In this document: positions 10,331 through 20,651 of the stretch, one piece after another
Numbering within the stretch: position 1 is the stretch's first letter
How the letters are laid out: each line of letters starts with the position of its first letter
Assembly: GCA_030068145.1 (NCBI GenBank)
Contig: JAPJBO010000060.1
Location: 248,001-312,000 of the forward strand
Direction of reading: 5' to 3'
Length of the DNA: 64,000 bases
DNA from: Diplonema papillatum
Taxonomy: Eukaryota > Euglenozoa > Diplonemea > Diplonemida > Diplonemidae
Translations under genes and position numbers: made by a program
Notes under the pieces: generated by a model
Seen by the model: only the letters and a program-made list of their open reading frames with translations
Databases searched by the model: none
What the model was told of the DNA's origin: nothing

Positions 10331-12340
10331 ATGCTGAAGAGTCTCTTCGCTGTTTTGGGCGGCTGGACGACCTTCTTGGCTAAGCGGCCGTTCGACCGCT
10401 TCCGGCACCGCATCAGAGTCTTGAGGATGGTTTCAGCGGGGGAGGCGGAAGGCTGCGGGCGGGACAGCGACAGCGACTCGAGGCTGAACGCCAACTCGAC
10501 GACAGACGACCGGGCGACGCCGGAGGAGTTTGCCCGCCCCGGCTTGTGGCGCGGGTTGCGGTTCTGGCCCGGCAGCGCCTGCGCCGGCCGCCGGCGACCA
10601 CTGCCGGAACTGAAGCCGTCGATGTCGCTCTCGTACGACGACGCCCCGCCGCCGCCACCACCGCTGCTGCTGTTGGGGAGCGGAGCCCGCGGGTCTTTGC
10701 GTTCTTCTTCGTCTTCGCCTTCAGGAATCGGACCGTGAAGCCAACACGGTTCTGCACACCTGGCATCCCTCGTTCGAGAGTCTGTTAAGCACTTCGCTAA
10801 ACCAACCAAGAGTTGTGCCCTGAAAGTCACCATGCTGAAGGCACTCTTCGCACTGACGAACTGACCAAGGGTCTGCTGTATGCTGAAGACCCTCTTCGGC
10901 ACTTTGGTTGAACTAACGATGAGTGTGCTCCGAACGTCACACTTTGGATGAACGTGACCAAGCGTCAGCCCAAACCATCACTACATGCTGAAGAGTCTCT
11001 TCGCTGTTTTGGGCGGCTGGACGACCTTCTTGGCGAAGCGGCCGTTCGACCGCTTCCGGCACCGCATCAGAGTCTTGAGGATGGTTTCAGCGGGGGAGGC
11101 GGAAGGCTGCGGGCGGGACAGCGACAGCGACTCGAGGCTGAACGCCAACTCGACGACAGACGACCGGGCGACGCCGGAGGAGTTCGCCCGCCCCGGCTTG
11201 TGGCGCGGGTTGCGGTTCTGGCCCGGCAGCGCCTGCGCCGGCCGCCAGCGACCACTGCCGGAACTGAAGCCGTCGATGTCGCTCTCGTACGACGACGCCC
11301 CGCCGCCGCCACCACCGCTGCTGCTGTTGGGGAGCGGAGCCCGCGGGTCTTTGCGTTCTTCTTCGTCTTCGCCTTCAGGAATCGGACCGTGAAGCCGACA
11401 CGGTCCTGCACACCTGGCATCCCTCGTTCGAGAGTCTGTTAAGCACTTCGCTAAACCAACCAAGAGTTGTGCCCTGAAAGTCACCATGCTGAAGGCACTC
11501 TTCGCACTGACGAACTGACCAAGGGTCTGCTGTATGCTGAAGACCCTCTTCGGCACTTTGGTTGAACTAACCAAGAGTGTGCTCCGAACGTCACACTTTG
11601 GATGAACGTGACCAAGCGTCAGCCCAAACCATCACTACATGCTGAAGAGTCTCTTCGCTGTTTTGGGCGGCTGGACGACCTTCTTGGCGAAGCGGCCGTT
11701 CGACCGCTTCCGGCACCGCATCAGAGTCTTGAGGATGGTTTCAGCGGGGGCGGCGGAAGGCTGCGGGCGGGACAGCGACAGCGACTCGAGGCTGAACGCG
11801 AGCTCGACGACAGACGATCGGGTGACGCCGGAGGAGTTTGCCCGCCCCGGCTTGTGGCGCGGGTTGCGGTTCTGGCCCGGCAGCGCCTGCGCCGGCCGCC
11901 AGCGACCACTGCCGGAACTGAAGCCGTCGATGTCGCTCTCGTACGACGACGCCCCGCCGCCGCCACCACCGCTGCTGCTGTTGGGGAGCGGAGCCCGCGG
12001 GTCTTTGCGTTCTTCTTCGTCTTCGCCTTCAGGAATCGGACCGTGAAGCCAACACGGTTCTGCACACCTGGCATCCCTCGTTCGAGAGTCTGTTAAGCAC
12101 TTCGCTAAACCAACCAAGAGTTGTGCCCTGAAAGTCACCATGCTGAAGGCACTCTTCGCACTGACGAACTGACCAAGGGTCTGCTGTATGCTGAAGACCC
12201 CCTTCGGCACTTTGGTTGAACTAACCAAGGGTCTGCTGTATGCTGAAGACCCCCTTCGGCACTTTGGTTGAACTAACGATGAGTGTGCTCCGAACGTCAC
12301 ACTTTGGATGAACGTGACCAAGCGTCAGCCCAAACCGTCA
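10331..12340 (-). repeat. Tandem array of three copies of the 3' part of the 12.3-13.0 kb ORF
   Basis: Units start at 10331, 10985 and 11639, with the intact locus at 12345. Spacings are 654, 654 and 706 bp; the extra 52 bp is a duplicated spacer unit (GTCTGCTGTATGCTGAAGAC type). Each copy repeats the minus-strand coding segment with SSYESDIDGF and PGQNRNPRHKPGRANSSGV and ends at the same AKRLFSM stop. Just upstream of the Ser/Gly run, at the stretch encoding KNAKTRG, the three copies have lost one G relative to the intact locus. That puts their upstream part in another frame, so I read them as pseudogene copies. Confidence 0.75.
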
Positions 12341-13000
12341 CTACATGCTGAAGAGTCTCTTCGCTGTTTTGGGCGGCTGGACGACCTTCTTGGCTATGCG
12401 GCCGTTCGACCGCTTCCGGCACCGCATCAGAGTCTTGAGGATGGTTTCAGCGGGGGCGGCGGAAGGCTGCGGGCGGGACAGCGACAGCGACTCGAGGCTG
12501 AACGCGAGCTCGACGACAGACGATCGGGTGACGCCGGAGGAGTTCGCCCGCCCCGGCTTGTGGCGCGGGTTGCGGTTCTGGCCCGGCAGCGCCTGCGCCG
12601 CCGGCGACCACTGCCGGAAGCCGTCGATGTCGCTTTCGTACGACGACGCCCCGCCGCCGCCGCTGTTGCTGTTGGGGGCCGGAGCCCCGCGGGTCTTCGC
12701 GTTCTTCTTCTTCTTCGCCTTCAGGAATCGGACGGTGCAGCTGACCGCACAGGCGCCGAGTCCTCTCATCGGGCTGAAGCTAGCTACTGGACACTCTCTC
12801 GGGTGCAGAGACGGACCCGCTGGGCGCCAAACCGGCGGGCTGGGAGACCGAGTCACCTGCTCCTCTACAACGCCCTCCACGAGCGGACTGCCCCGCGCGC
12901 TTGGTTCGTCCAGCCAGAGCAGACCCGGGTCATTCGAATACACAGACTGAGGCGCCTGCGGCGAGGCGCGCAGCGCCGCCTCGAACGAAGGGCTCAGCAT
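12341..13000 (-). CDS. Hypothetical 219-residue protein
   Basis: The ORF could extend upstream to 13138, but I choose the Met at 13000 (MLSPSFEAALRASPQ) because the extension is low in quality and the preceding stretch resembles other 5' flanks. The protein is Ser/Pro-rich at the start and has a basic stretch (KAKKKKNAKTRG). It then has a Gly run, SSYESDIDGF, and a C-terminal helical-looking segment (TILKTLMRCRKRSNGRIAKK) ending in AKRLFSM. I do not recognise a family. Amplified 3' copies lie immediately downstream. A conserved block about 88 bp upstream of the start is shared with the ankyrin gene. The coding status rests on ORF integrity and the in-frame difference from the decayed copies. 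Confidence 0.5.
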   Translation of the reverse strand: MLSPSFEAALRASPQAPQSVYSNDPGLLWLDEPSARGSPLVEGVVEEQVTRSPSPPVWRPAGPSLHPRECPVASFSPMRGLGACAVSCTVRFLKAKKKKNAKTRGAPAPNSNSGGGGASSYESDIDGFRQWSPAAQALPGQNRNPRHKPGRANSSGVTRSSVVELAFSLESLSLSRPQPSAAPAETILKTLMRCRKRSNGRIAKKVVQPPKTAKRLFSM

Positions 13001-13085
13001 CGTCGCGGGCGAGCCAACCCTCCCCGCTCTCTCGTGCCTTTTGTGTTGCCGACAATCAACAAGATGATGTACGGTCTGGTGTCCT

Positions 13086-13123
13086 TTTTTTTGTGTTTCC
13101 GACGATCCCGAATGGACGTGCAG
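13086..13123 (-). promoter_or_regulatory. Candidate upstream element shared with the ankyrin gene
   Basis: On the plus strand it contains TTTGTGTTTCCGACGATCCC followed by GAATGGACG. A close match is at 18607-18645. Both lie 85-90 bp upstream of predicted start codons, in the same orientation. Related but weaker forms (TTTTGTGTTGCCGACAATC) are at 13036 and near 13372. It could be promoter or 5' UTR. Confidence 0.35.
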
Positions 13124-13890
13124 ATTGGTGTCTTTCAACCTTTTGTGTGCTTGTGAAGTTCAGCTTAGTGCGTGCTTGTGGTGCTCAGTGGGGTTCCCAA
13201 AAGAAATGTTTTTTTCTTGTTTTTTTGTGTTTAACAACAAAATGCAATTTGTCGACAACAAAAAAAAACTGATCGAGTGGCAGCGCGTGCGTCCTCACGA
13301 CCCGTTGAGATGAACAAACCAGGGTTTGAAGGAAGTGCGCGCGAACAAAATCGTTGCCGTTCAGCTCTTTTTTTTGGTGAGTGCGTTGCCGACGATCACC
13401 CGAGGTTGCGACGCACAGAGTCTCCGGCGTCTTTCGACTCTCCTTTAGTTGTGTTTCAAGCTGGAACTCTCCTTCCAGGCACAGCTCCGAATAAGACGGG
13501 TTTCGACGGCCCCTCCACCACCTCCGTGAGGTCAACGGGCCCTTCCCGTCAGGTCGCTCCGACCCCCTTGGGATCCTGGCCAGAGAGGTGGCTGTATGCC
13601 TTGTTTTTTTTGTGCGCGGTGCGCGTGTTTTCTGTGCTTTGTTTCTTTTGCGTTCGCACCCTTCGGAGTGTCGCGCTTTTCTCGCTTCTTTGTTTGCGTT
13701 CTTCTTCTCTTTTCCTTTTGTGTTTCCGGCAATGTGTTCGCCCAGTTCGTGTTGCCCTGTGTGACGGCGTGTTTTTGAATGATCGAGAGTGTACATTGCG
13801 ACGGATTTCTGAAAGAAAGCTCAGCGGGAACATGCGTCTCACGTAGATATTTTCCACGCTCCTTTTTATCGTTTTTCGACGTTTCGGACT
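13124..13890. other. Upstream region, no gene accepted
   Basis: A 203-codon minus-strand ORF is Lys/Arg-rich because of T-rich plus-strand sequence. It lacks any domain, and I do not accept it. The stretch has several T-rich runs and weak copies of the upstream motif. Confidence 0.4.
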
Positions 13891-13894
13891 GAGA

Positions 13895-14020
13895 ACGTGG
13901 ATTGGTACGTGCTCAATAAGTGTCGTGTTCGGGTACCTATTTCACGAACGCACCAGCAATACGTGGACTTTATCTCAGTGACTGAGTGTCTGTACCACAG
14001 GACAGCGATGTGAGGAGACA
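13895..14020 (+). mobile_element. Family C element, diverged
   Basis: It retains GTACGTGCTCAATAAG, ACTGAGTGTCTGTACCACAG and GACAGCGATGTGAG, matching the order in the 7795 copy. Confidence 0.4.
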
Positions 14021-14065
14021 GAGATCTGCAGTGCTCCTGCTAACAAAAAGTGCGAGGAATTACTC

Positions 14066-14290
14066 AAAATACTCGAGGGGCTGCCTTGTGCTTACTTCGA
14101 AGGAGGCTAGAGGGGGAGAAACCATACAACTACAAAAAGTTTGTTGAACGCTCGTTGATCGCCCGCCACTAAACCCAGATTCACCTGTGTTTCGTGTGGG
14201 CTACAGCACATTTACCTCCTTCGATCTTTTGCAGCTGGCAGCCTCCTCAAGTAATTCCTACAAAGCAGGTGCTTATACAAAAAAAAAAGA
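14066..14290 (+). mobile_element. Family A element
   Basis: Nearly full copy ending in GTGCTTATAC and ten A residues, the clearest A tail of the family. Confidence 0.75.
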
Positions 14291-14905
14291 GGGTGGAAAA
14301 AAGTGGGTGAGGAATTCCTCACCTTTTCCCGATGGTGGAATCGTGTAGCCAAAGCACTTCATCACGGTCTACTCTCTGCTCGGCGTGGCTGCTCGGAGTG
14401 CCACCAGTATGTTGGTCAACACGTTTATTGTGACCAACGGGTTTCTCAACCTGGATGTACCGTACCGTTCGCCGGGGCCCCCCGGACCCCCCCTTTAGAA
14501 GATGTGGGTGGCCCCCTGGGAAAAGATGCAAATAGCCTGCACCAACGCGAGAGTGGGACGGGGAAAAAAAAGCCCATCCCAGGTTTTTGGGTTCCGCTCC
14601 CTAAAAGTGAGGTTAGCGGGAGCACTGGAGATCTGCGGTAATAAAAGTATCTAGCGTTATTTGTGGATTAGAAGGTCGGTGTTTTGGAGTCTCCGGTTGA
14701 CGGTAGAGGCTTGAGTATGGCGGGAGGTTGAGAAAAGTGAGAGGGTGCAGCTCGTTTCGGGTGTTGTGTCACTCCGTTGTGAAACCTTGTGAAGTCCCCT
14801 AACGCGTTTAGGGGGTGCTTGGGATTGGGTAGGGTGTGGTCGTTCTGCTACGGCGTGAAAAGCCTATCTCTGCGAGGAAAATGGGAGGCTTCAGAAGTAT
14901 GTTGA
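14291..14905. other. No gene recognised
   Basis: Contains a GTACCGTACCGTTCGCCGGG block also seen near 38071, and a GATTAGAAGGTCGGTGTTTT block repeated near 60450. No coding features. Confidence 0.35.
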
Positions 14906-14909
14906 GTGT

Positions 14910-15010
14910 CTTTTAGAGTGCAAGTTCGCTTAGGGATCCGGGGTTTTATAGTGTCCGGGTGACCGTAGTCGTAAAGGTTCCTTTAGGGTATAGTATGTTT
15001 GTGTGTGTAT
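14910..15010 (+). repeat. Family G repeat
   Basis: It shares TTAGAGTGCAAGTTCGCTTA, GATCCGGGGTTTTATAG and GGTGACCGTAGTCGTAAAGG with 29995-30130, where the same element forms the 3' end of an intron. A reverse copy is at 62860. Confidence 0.6.
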
Positions 15011-15700
15011 ATCTGCTGCTTTTGTTCGCAGATTAGGCCCATCGCACACGCACACATAATACTTCCCTTGGCCTAGGTCCGGTTGACACATTCCCAACAT
15101 CTTCCCAACTCCAGCTATCACCTCTTGGAGCACCCAAGTACAGCGAAACAACTGTTGAAGACACCCTACCGCAGGTGAGCCCGTTCTGAGTTCTCCCAGT
15201 CAAAGCAATACCCTTTTCCGGAATTTTCCCTACTACGAAGCGATCCCACTTTCGACGAGCATTCCCACGGTAACCGGTAGCGAGTTCTCTCGTCCCACCT
15301 GCCAGCGGTGTTATTCTCAGTCGCACAAACGGCAATGGTCGCGCCAACGGTTGGAAACAATTACTGTGCGCCGCGCGAGGGGTTACCGGCTAGGAATCGG
15401 GAGGGAAGCATGCCACAACGAATTAATAGTTCGTCCCTCCTGGAAGGGGGATGGGGGTGGGGGATTTTAAGGCACGCATTACGTTGAGAAGATCAGAGTG
15501 GATCTCTCTCCCTCCATTGCGGTTGAGAAGCTTGCCGCAAAGAAGAATGCGTTCAAAACCGAGGGGAGAGCCCCATTGTGTGTATGCGCGTGTGGGACAG
15601 CCGTGTTGGAGTGCATACCAGAATGGAAATTCCGCATGCCCCGGGTGTTTGGACTGAGAACTTGGGTTAAAACTACTGTGGGGTGACAACTTTCGTGACG
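15011..15700. other. No gene recognised
   Basis: Only short ORFs without recognisable features on both strands. Confidence 0.35.
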
Positions 15701-15711
15701 GCGGATTCACA

Positions 15712-16020
15712 GTGACGAAGATGCATCCTACGTATCTAGATCCAGGATGCGACACAAGTGAGCCAGTCCATCCCCTCTTGATAGACCGTGATAGAGCGAA
15801 GAAAACAGCACCGGGCAATTCGATGCAACTCTAGGGACTAGAGATAGACCTGAGAGACCATGGTGGACCGTGATTCACTGTGATAAACAACGGCAGGCAC
15901 TTCGATGCAGGTTCAAGAGATAGGGACGGACCGGCTCATGACTGTCGTGTTCAGGCACAGGGCCCATTGACGAAGATGCATCCTACGTATCTAGATCCAG
16001 GATGCGACACATGACTTGTA
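15712..16020. repeat. Family K repeat flanked by an exact 44 bp direct repeat
   Basis: The block starting TGACGAAGATGCATCCTACG occurs at about 15714 and again at about 15970 without change over 44 bases. Between them, 15755-15960 is a family K copy with CTTGATAGACCGTGATAGA, GGCAATTCGATGCA and CGGCAGGCACTTCGATGCAG. A reverse copy of K lies at 33300-33495. Confidence 0.65.
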
Positions 16021-16266
16021 GTGTTCAGGCACAGAACCCCAGTGGCGAAGAAGCATCTTAAGTGTGTCTCGATCCAGGTGTACAGGCTTCACCCGTGAAG
16101 ATTGAGACACCTTGGAGAAGCTCGTAATCACCAATGGGTCGCATGACTGTACCATTGAAGGCAGGCGCATCTTGGAGAGGTATGCGGATCATGGAAACGC
16201 ACTGTCGTGCTCAGGCAGAATTTCGGTGAGGGCAGAGGCATCTTGAAGCCTGGATCCACCGCCGAA

Positions 16267-18522
16267 TCAGCACCTGGCCCCGCCCAGCGCCTGCGAGCAG
16301 ACGTGGCCCAGCAGGAAGCAGATCACGCAGCAGAGGATGGCGGTCCTGTTGCCGTACGCCCACGCGAGGTCGACCCGCGGCGGCGGCAGCGCGTCCGGGT
16401 GCTGCCAGCGGACGTCCACAATTTTCTCGACCACCCGCCGGCTCTCGACGACGCGCTCCGGTTGCTGCTGCTGCTGCAACTGCAGCTGCTGCTGCTGCTG
16501 CTGGAGCTGCTGCTGCAGCTTCAGCAGCAGCTGCTGCTCCTGGCCTGCCTTCGGCGCTTGCTCTGTTGGCTCAGGGGCGGAAGGTTGCTGCTGCAGCTGC
16601 TGCCGCTGCTGCTCCTGGCCTGCCTTCGGCGCTTTCTCCACTGGCTGGGGCTGCTGCTTCGCAAGCGCGGAGAGGTGCGGGAACGTCTTCGTCGTCTTCC
16701 CCGCGGCGGTTGCCGCCGCCGGAAGGTTCGGGGCGCTGCTTTGCTGCGACACGCGCGCGAACGTCTTCGTCGTCTTCCCCGCCGCCAGCCCCCGATTCTC
16801 CTTCCCGACGGCTTCCGCCGCCGCCGCGTTGTCGCCGACGGCCGGCACCGTGATATACCCGTCGGCATCGGCGCCGCCGTCGCTCGTCTTCTTCCCCGGC
16901 TGCTTCGTCCCGCCCTTCGCGCCGTCCCGCCTGTTGTCGCTGCCGGCGTCGTCGGAGTCCGACGATCCCAGCTCGACGACGCCCGACGGCCCTTCCGGTG
17001 TCTTGGCGGGCAGCGGGGTCTTCCGCAGGCGGGACTGGTTGCTCGGCTTCTTCTTCGACGCGTCTTTTCGGTCAGTGCGCTCCTTGTCGAAGGCCTGAAG
17101 GAGGTCGACGAGGTCCTTCGCCTGCTGGCCGTGGATGCCCAGCTGCTCGAAGACTTGGCGCGTCTTGACCGATAGCAGCGTCATGTAGTTCCAGTGATCC
17201 GTGACCGTACCTGGTTTTAGGAGGGGAATGGTTGGCAAATGCACAGCTACGTTGCAGGGGACAGATGGTCGCAGGGAATGGATGGCAATGCAGCTACGTT
17301 GCAGGGGATTGATGCCAAATCCATCCCAGGGAATGGATGGGTGGCACAAAGCGGTTCTTGTACAGAAAGAAGAGAAGAAGAAAGAAAAAGGCCGCTCCGG
17401 GTCCAGGAACGTGACGGTCAACCACAGCTTGCCAAGCTTGAGTCGGAGGCACAGTGCCACAACCCCGTCCGCTCTGCCCTGTGGCTGACTGTCTCGACGA
17501 GCTTGTGTTCAGGGCAAGCGCCAAGCCCCAAGGTGCGCCACGCCTTGATGCTTTAGTTCGGGATCTTGGGTTGGGCAACAAATAACATTATGTCGTTCTT
17601 TGCGAACGACATAATGTTTTTCGTTGGCCGCACCTTGAGCCCAAATCCTGGACGTGGTTTCAGGTGGCAAATTTGGCAAATGATCATGATCAGAAGGTCC
17701 CACTTGGGCGGTTCAGTTTCCTCACACATTGCATGTGGCTAAAACAAATAAAAGGCGCGCACCTTCCGCTTTCCGCAGCAGCTCGCCGTTCATGTACAAA
17801 AGCTGCAGCACCTTGCAGAAGGTGTCCGAGCCGAACTCCTTGGCGACGTAGGCGGTGGCCGGGAGGCCGTCTCGGTTCGGCACTTGCGCGTCGAGTCCGT
17901 ACACGGCCAGCACGCACGCGGCGTCGATTTGCACCTCGGGCAAAGTGTACGAGTTCTCGAACAGCCGGTGCATGGTGGTGTGCATCGCATGGTGGAAGAG
18001 AGTGTCGCCCGTGACGTCCTTGATCGATAGCTTCGCGCCGGCCTTAACGAGGACCCGCATCGCGTCCATGCGGCCGTGGGAGACGATGGAGACGATGGGC
18101 GGGACCATGTGCTCGTCCAGTGCGTTGACGTCGACCTTGCGGGCCACCAGCCACTTGATCGACTGCAGGCAGTTTGAAAAGCACGCGACGTGCAGAGGAG
18201 TCCATCCGTCCTTTCCCGCCAGCTTGAGGGACCCGCCTTTCTCGTGGAGCAGGTCCAACAGCGGCAGCTCGTCCGTCTTCGCGGCGAAATGAACCGGCGT
18301 GTATCCTTGGTACGTGCCCGCTGCTGCGGTCGCCCGGGCGTTCGGGTCGGCGCCGTGCTGCAGAAGACGCTTGGCCATGTTGACGTTCTTGTTCTGCACG
18401 GCGATCGACAACGGCGTCACCCCGTTCTTGTTGTAGTCATTGACGCTGATGGGGCTCTTTTCCAAGCAAGCCTCCACGTCGGCCAGCTTGTCGTCTTCAA
18501 CGAGGGCGAAGAGATCCGGCAT
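16267..18522 (-). CDS. Ankyrin-repeat protein with poly-Q region and C-terminal membrane anchor, two exons
   Basis: Exon 1 is 18522-17763 and exon 2 is 17210-16267. The donor GAAG|GTGCGC and acceptor AACCAG|GTACGG join in frame (E253/G254), giving 567 residues. Residues 1-250 hold about six ankyrin repeats, with NGVTPLSIAVQNKNVNMAK, GYTPVHFAAKTDELPLL and DGWTPLHVACF among the best. Exon 2 adds a charged low-complexity region with two KTTKTF motifs and a Gln-rich, probably coiled-coil stretch. It ends in a single hydrophobic segment (AILCCVICFLLGHV, about residues 542-558) nine residues from the C terminus. That layout predicts a tail-anchored protein with a cytosolic ankyrin scaffold. The partner and the membrane are unknown. 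The intron holds family D and J repeats and a hairpin. Confidence 0.8.
17390..17570 (-). mobile_element. Family D element inside an intron
   Basis: Reverse orientation to the plus strand and therefore sense to the host gene. It contains the reverse complements of GCATCAAGGCGTGGCGCACC and GGTTGACCGTCACGTTCCTG. Its pyrimidine-rich run lies in mid-intron. Confidence 0.65.
17586..17621. repeat. Perfect hairpin
   Basis: AACATTATGTCGTTC and GAACGACATAATGTT pair fully around a 5-base loop. Confidence 0.7.
17625..17740 (+). repeat. Family J repeat
   Basis: It shares GTGGTTTCAGGTGGCAA, GCAAATGATCATGATCAGA and GGCGGTTCAGTTTCCTCACA with pieces at 53690-53950, 54835-54868 and 60545-60630. Confidence 0.5.
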
Positions 18523-18606
18523 TGTTGGGCGTCGCCCTTGTACTTTGTCGGGTGTGTAAATGGGGAAGCGGGTAAACTGGAATTGGGGTTGCTTTCGAAT
18601 AAAGCG

Positions 18607-18645
18607 TTTGTGTTTTACCGTCGATCCCGAAGGACGATCAGTTTG
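18607..18645 (-). promoter_or_regulatory. Candidate upstream element of the ankyrin gene
   Basis: The plus strand reads TTTGTGTTTTACCGTCGATC then CCGAAGGACGATC, matching 13086-13123 at nearly the same distance from the start codon. Function is inferred from position only. Confidence 0.35.
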
Positions 18646-18724
18646 GCTTCTTGCTTTGTTAAGAAGTGTTGGTGACGCGCGTCACCGGTAGAGTAAAAAC
18701 GAAGAAGTAACTTTTTAGCGTAAA

Positions 18725-18908
18725 TGTCCTTATATGTCCGACATATTTTCAAAATTCCCCTTATATGTCCGACATATTTTGCAAATGCCCCTTATATGTC
18801 CTACCCTTTTATGTCCGACATATTTTCAGAATGCCCCTTATATGTGACATATTTTCAAAATATATGTCCGACATATTTTCGATGTCCGACGTATTTTCAA
18901 ATACCTAT
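18725..18908. repeat. Array of a 13 bp palindrome (left part)
   Basis: About seven units contain TATGTCCGACATA or a one- or two-base variant, followed by TTTTC and a short spacer. The core is 6 bp on either side of a central C. The array resumes at 20652-20745 beyond a transposon. Confidence 0.8.
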
Positions 18909-18912
18909 TATG

Positions 18913-20651
18913 TGGGTGCGTACCAAAAGGGGCGTGCGCTGCGGTGAATAAAACTTTTCAAGTACAAAAATGGGCCCCATCCCAGCCCAGACCCATGCTT
19001 TCCAGTACGTATGGCGGTGTGTTTTGGGCAGGGGTACCAGGTGGGGAAGTCACCTTGCATGTGTGGAAAACTCAAAAAACTCCTGTTTTTCTATGGACAC
19101 GCCCTCTATCGCGCAATGGACAGCCACAACAGGGGGGTGTGGAGTATGGCAGGGCGGCCATCATTTAATGTTCATGTGGATGGAAACGGCAAGTAGGCTT
19201 CCACCAGCTGTTCCCTAAGGTGAAACCATACATGAAGGAGTACGTGCCCTGGAAGCAGAGCAAGAGGCTGGAAGGCGTGGAAAAGCAGGTAGCATCGTCG
19301 GTTTTGCTGCTGCTCGAGCATGTTTCAGGAGGAAACGTTGCCGGGTTGCTAGGCGATGTGTTTCGCAACTCGAAGAACGTGCTTTGGCGAGCATGCATGG
19401 GGCTTTCTGAAGAAAGCATTGCTTGGAGCGCGGAAGAGCGAAGCGGGATCATGCGTGGGATGAGGCTTTTTGGTTGGACGGCGCAGGAAGTTGCTGGGGC
19501 CGGCTTTGAGCCGACGAGACGAGAATGGCGGAACGTGACAACACCGGACGCTAAAATGATTGGTCGGCCTGTAAATGAGGAATTGCATGGCAGTATCGTG
19601 GCTGAATGGCACAGTGCTTCTGTAGACAGCTGCATTGTACTGAAGCGGCTCAGCAGAGAAAGAGGTGAGGCCATCACCATCCGACACGTGCAGAAGCCAG
19701 AAGCTTCCTTCTGTCAACGTTAACGACATTGAGAAGGTCCACTGCATCCACAGCTACACACGCGAAGGTAGCCATGTTATAATTTCCCAACAGCAAATTC
19801 GTCTTCGCATGCAGTTATATGGTCATCGTCTGCTGCTAGCCCACAGTTCGAAGGCAAGGTCTCGGACAAGCTGCCCGGCATTTCTTCTTTGCAAGGTAAG
19901 GTTGTGTTTGTTCACGACGAAGGACGAACTCGAGAGGAAAAACGCGACACTGTCACTGAAGGAGCTTTGCGCAGGCATCAGGAACGGTACGAAGCCTTCT
20001 GGCAAGACGTTGCCGACCCCACGTCCAACAGCTCACCAAAGGCACGCATCCCAAAATCTGCTCCAAGCAACCGGAAGTGCAGTCTATGCCACAAGACCGG
20101 GCACTACGCACCGCGTTGCCCGGAAAGGGATAACATTGATGAAGAGAGCGAAAGCGACGACGAGTCAGCTGAAGCAAGCGACGAAGAGCCCCACACTCCT
20201 AAAAGGGCGAAAACCTGAACCTTTCCAACATGATGTAACTTCCGGTCACGAGCTTGCTTATTACTCGCGTTAACCTGTCTTCAATCTCACGTTTTCTCTT
20301 GATTCACAGATCGAACAGGCAGGAAAAGTAGAACAGAGCTCATCGGAGACGCCTGACATCCGGAACCGGCCGATGTATCGTGTTCGTGGGATCACAATCG
20401 AGGGTTGAGAATAACCGATTCGACTGTTTCCTGATACAGCCTGCAGCACAACGAATCAGCCAAAATGGCCACAAATATGCAAAAAATGGCTAAGTGCATA
20501 GCCTGCAGACGTCGCCCTACCCCAGGCCACCATGGATGAAAGCACAACCCTACTGTGGACAAAACACGGGTGCCAGACAGAGCCCGGATGCCGTTTTTCT
20601 TGGTCAAAAATTTTTATTCACCGCAGCGCACGCCCTTTTGGTACGCACCCA
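18913..20651. mobile_element. DNA transposon with about 45 bp terminal inverted repeats
   Basis: The left end TGGGTGCGTACCAAAAGGGG is the reverse complement of the right end apart from one missing G, and the match continues through GCTGCGGTGAATAAAA. TATG lies directly outside both ends (18909-18912 and 20652-20655), a 4 bp target duplication. Removing the element and one TATG restores a normal unit of the palindrome array, which fixes the boundaries. The interior encodes pieces of one protein on the plus strand (19220-20218). The 4 bp duplication is not enough to name a superfamily. Confidence 0.85.
19205..20218 (+). pseudogene. Broken transposon protein ending in a zinc knuckle
   Basis: A 167-codon frame (19220-19723) reads VEKQVASSVLLLLEHVSGG and later GRPVNEELHGSIVAEWHSAS. 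It is followed, after a frame change near 19700, by LPSVNVNDIEKVHCIHSYTR and, after another near 19885, by a 109-codon frame. The last frame contains CSLCHKTGHYAPRC, a CX2CX4HX4C zinc knuckle, then an acidic tail with PKRAKT. I read it as a decayed transposase or accessory protein; introns at the frame changes cannot be excluded. No catalytic triad could be identified. Confidence 0.55.

Larger units (their letters stand above)
17211..17762 (-). other. Intron of the ankyrin gene, built from repeats
   Basis: The 552 bp intron has GT-AG ends. It contains an antisense family D copy (17390-17570), a 15 bp hairpin (17586-17621), a family J copy (17625-17740) and short tandem units of the TGCAGCTACGTTGCAGGGG type near 17240-17320. 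Little unassigned sequence remains. Confidence 0.65.

Noticed and set aside
13185-13796. 203-codon basic minus-strand ORF upstream of the 12.3 kb gene
   Set aside because: Lys/Arg content follows from T-rich plus-strand sequence; no domain and no matching upstream region.
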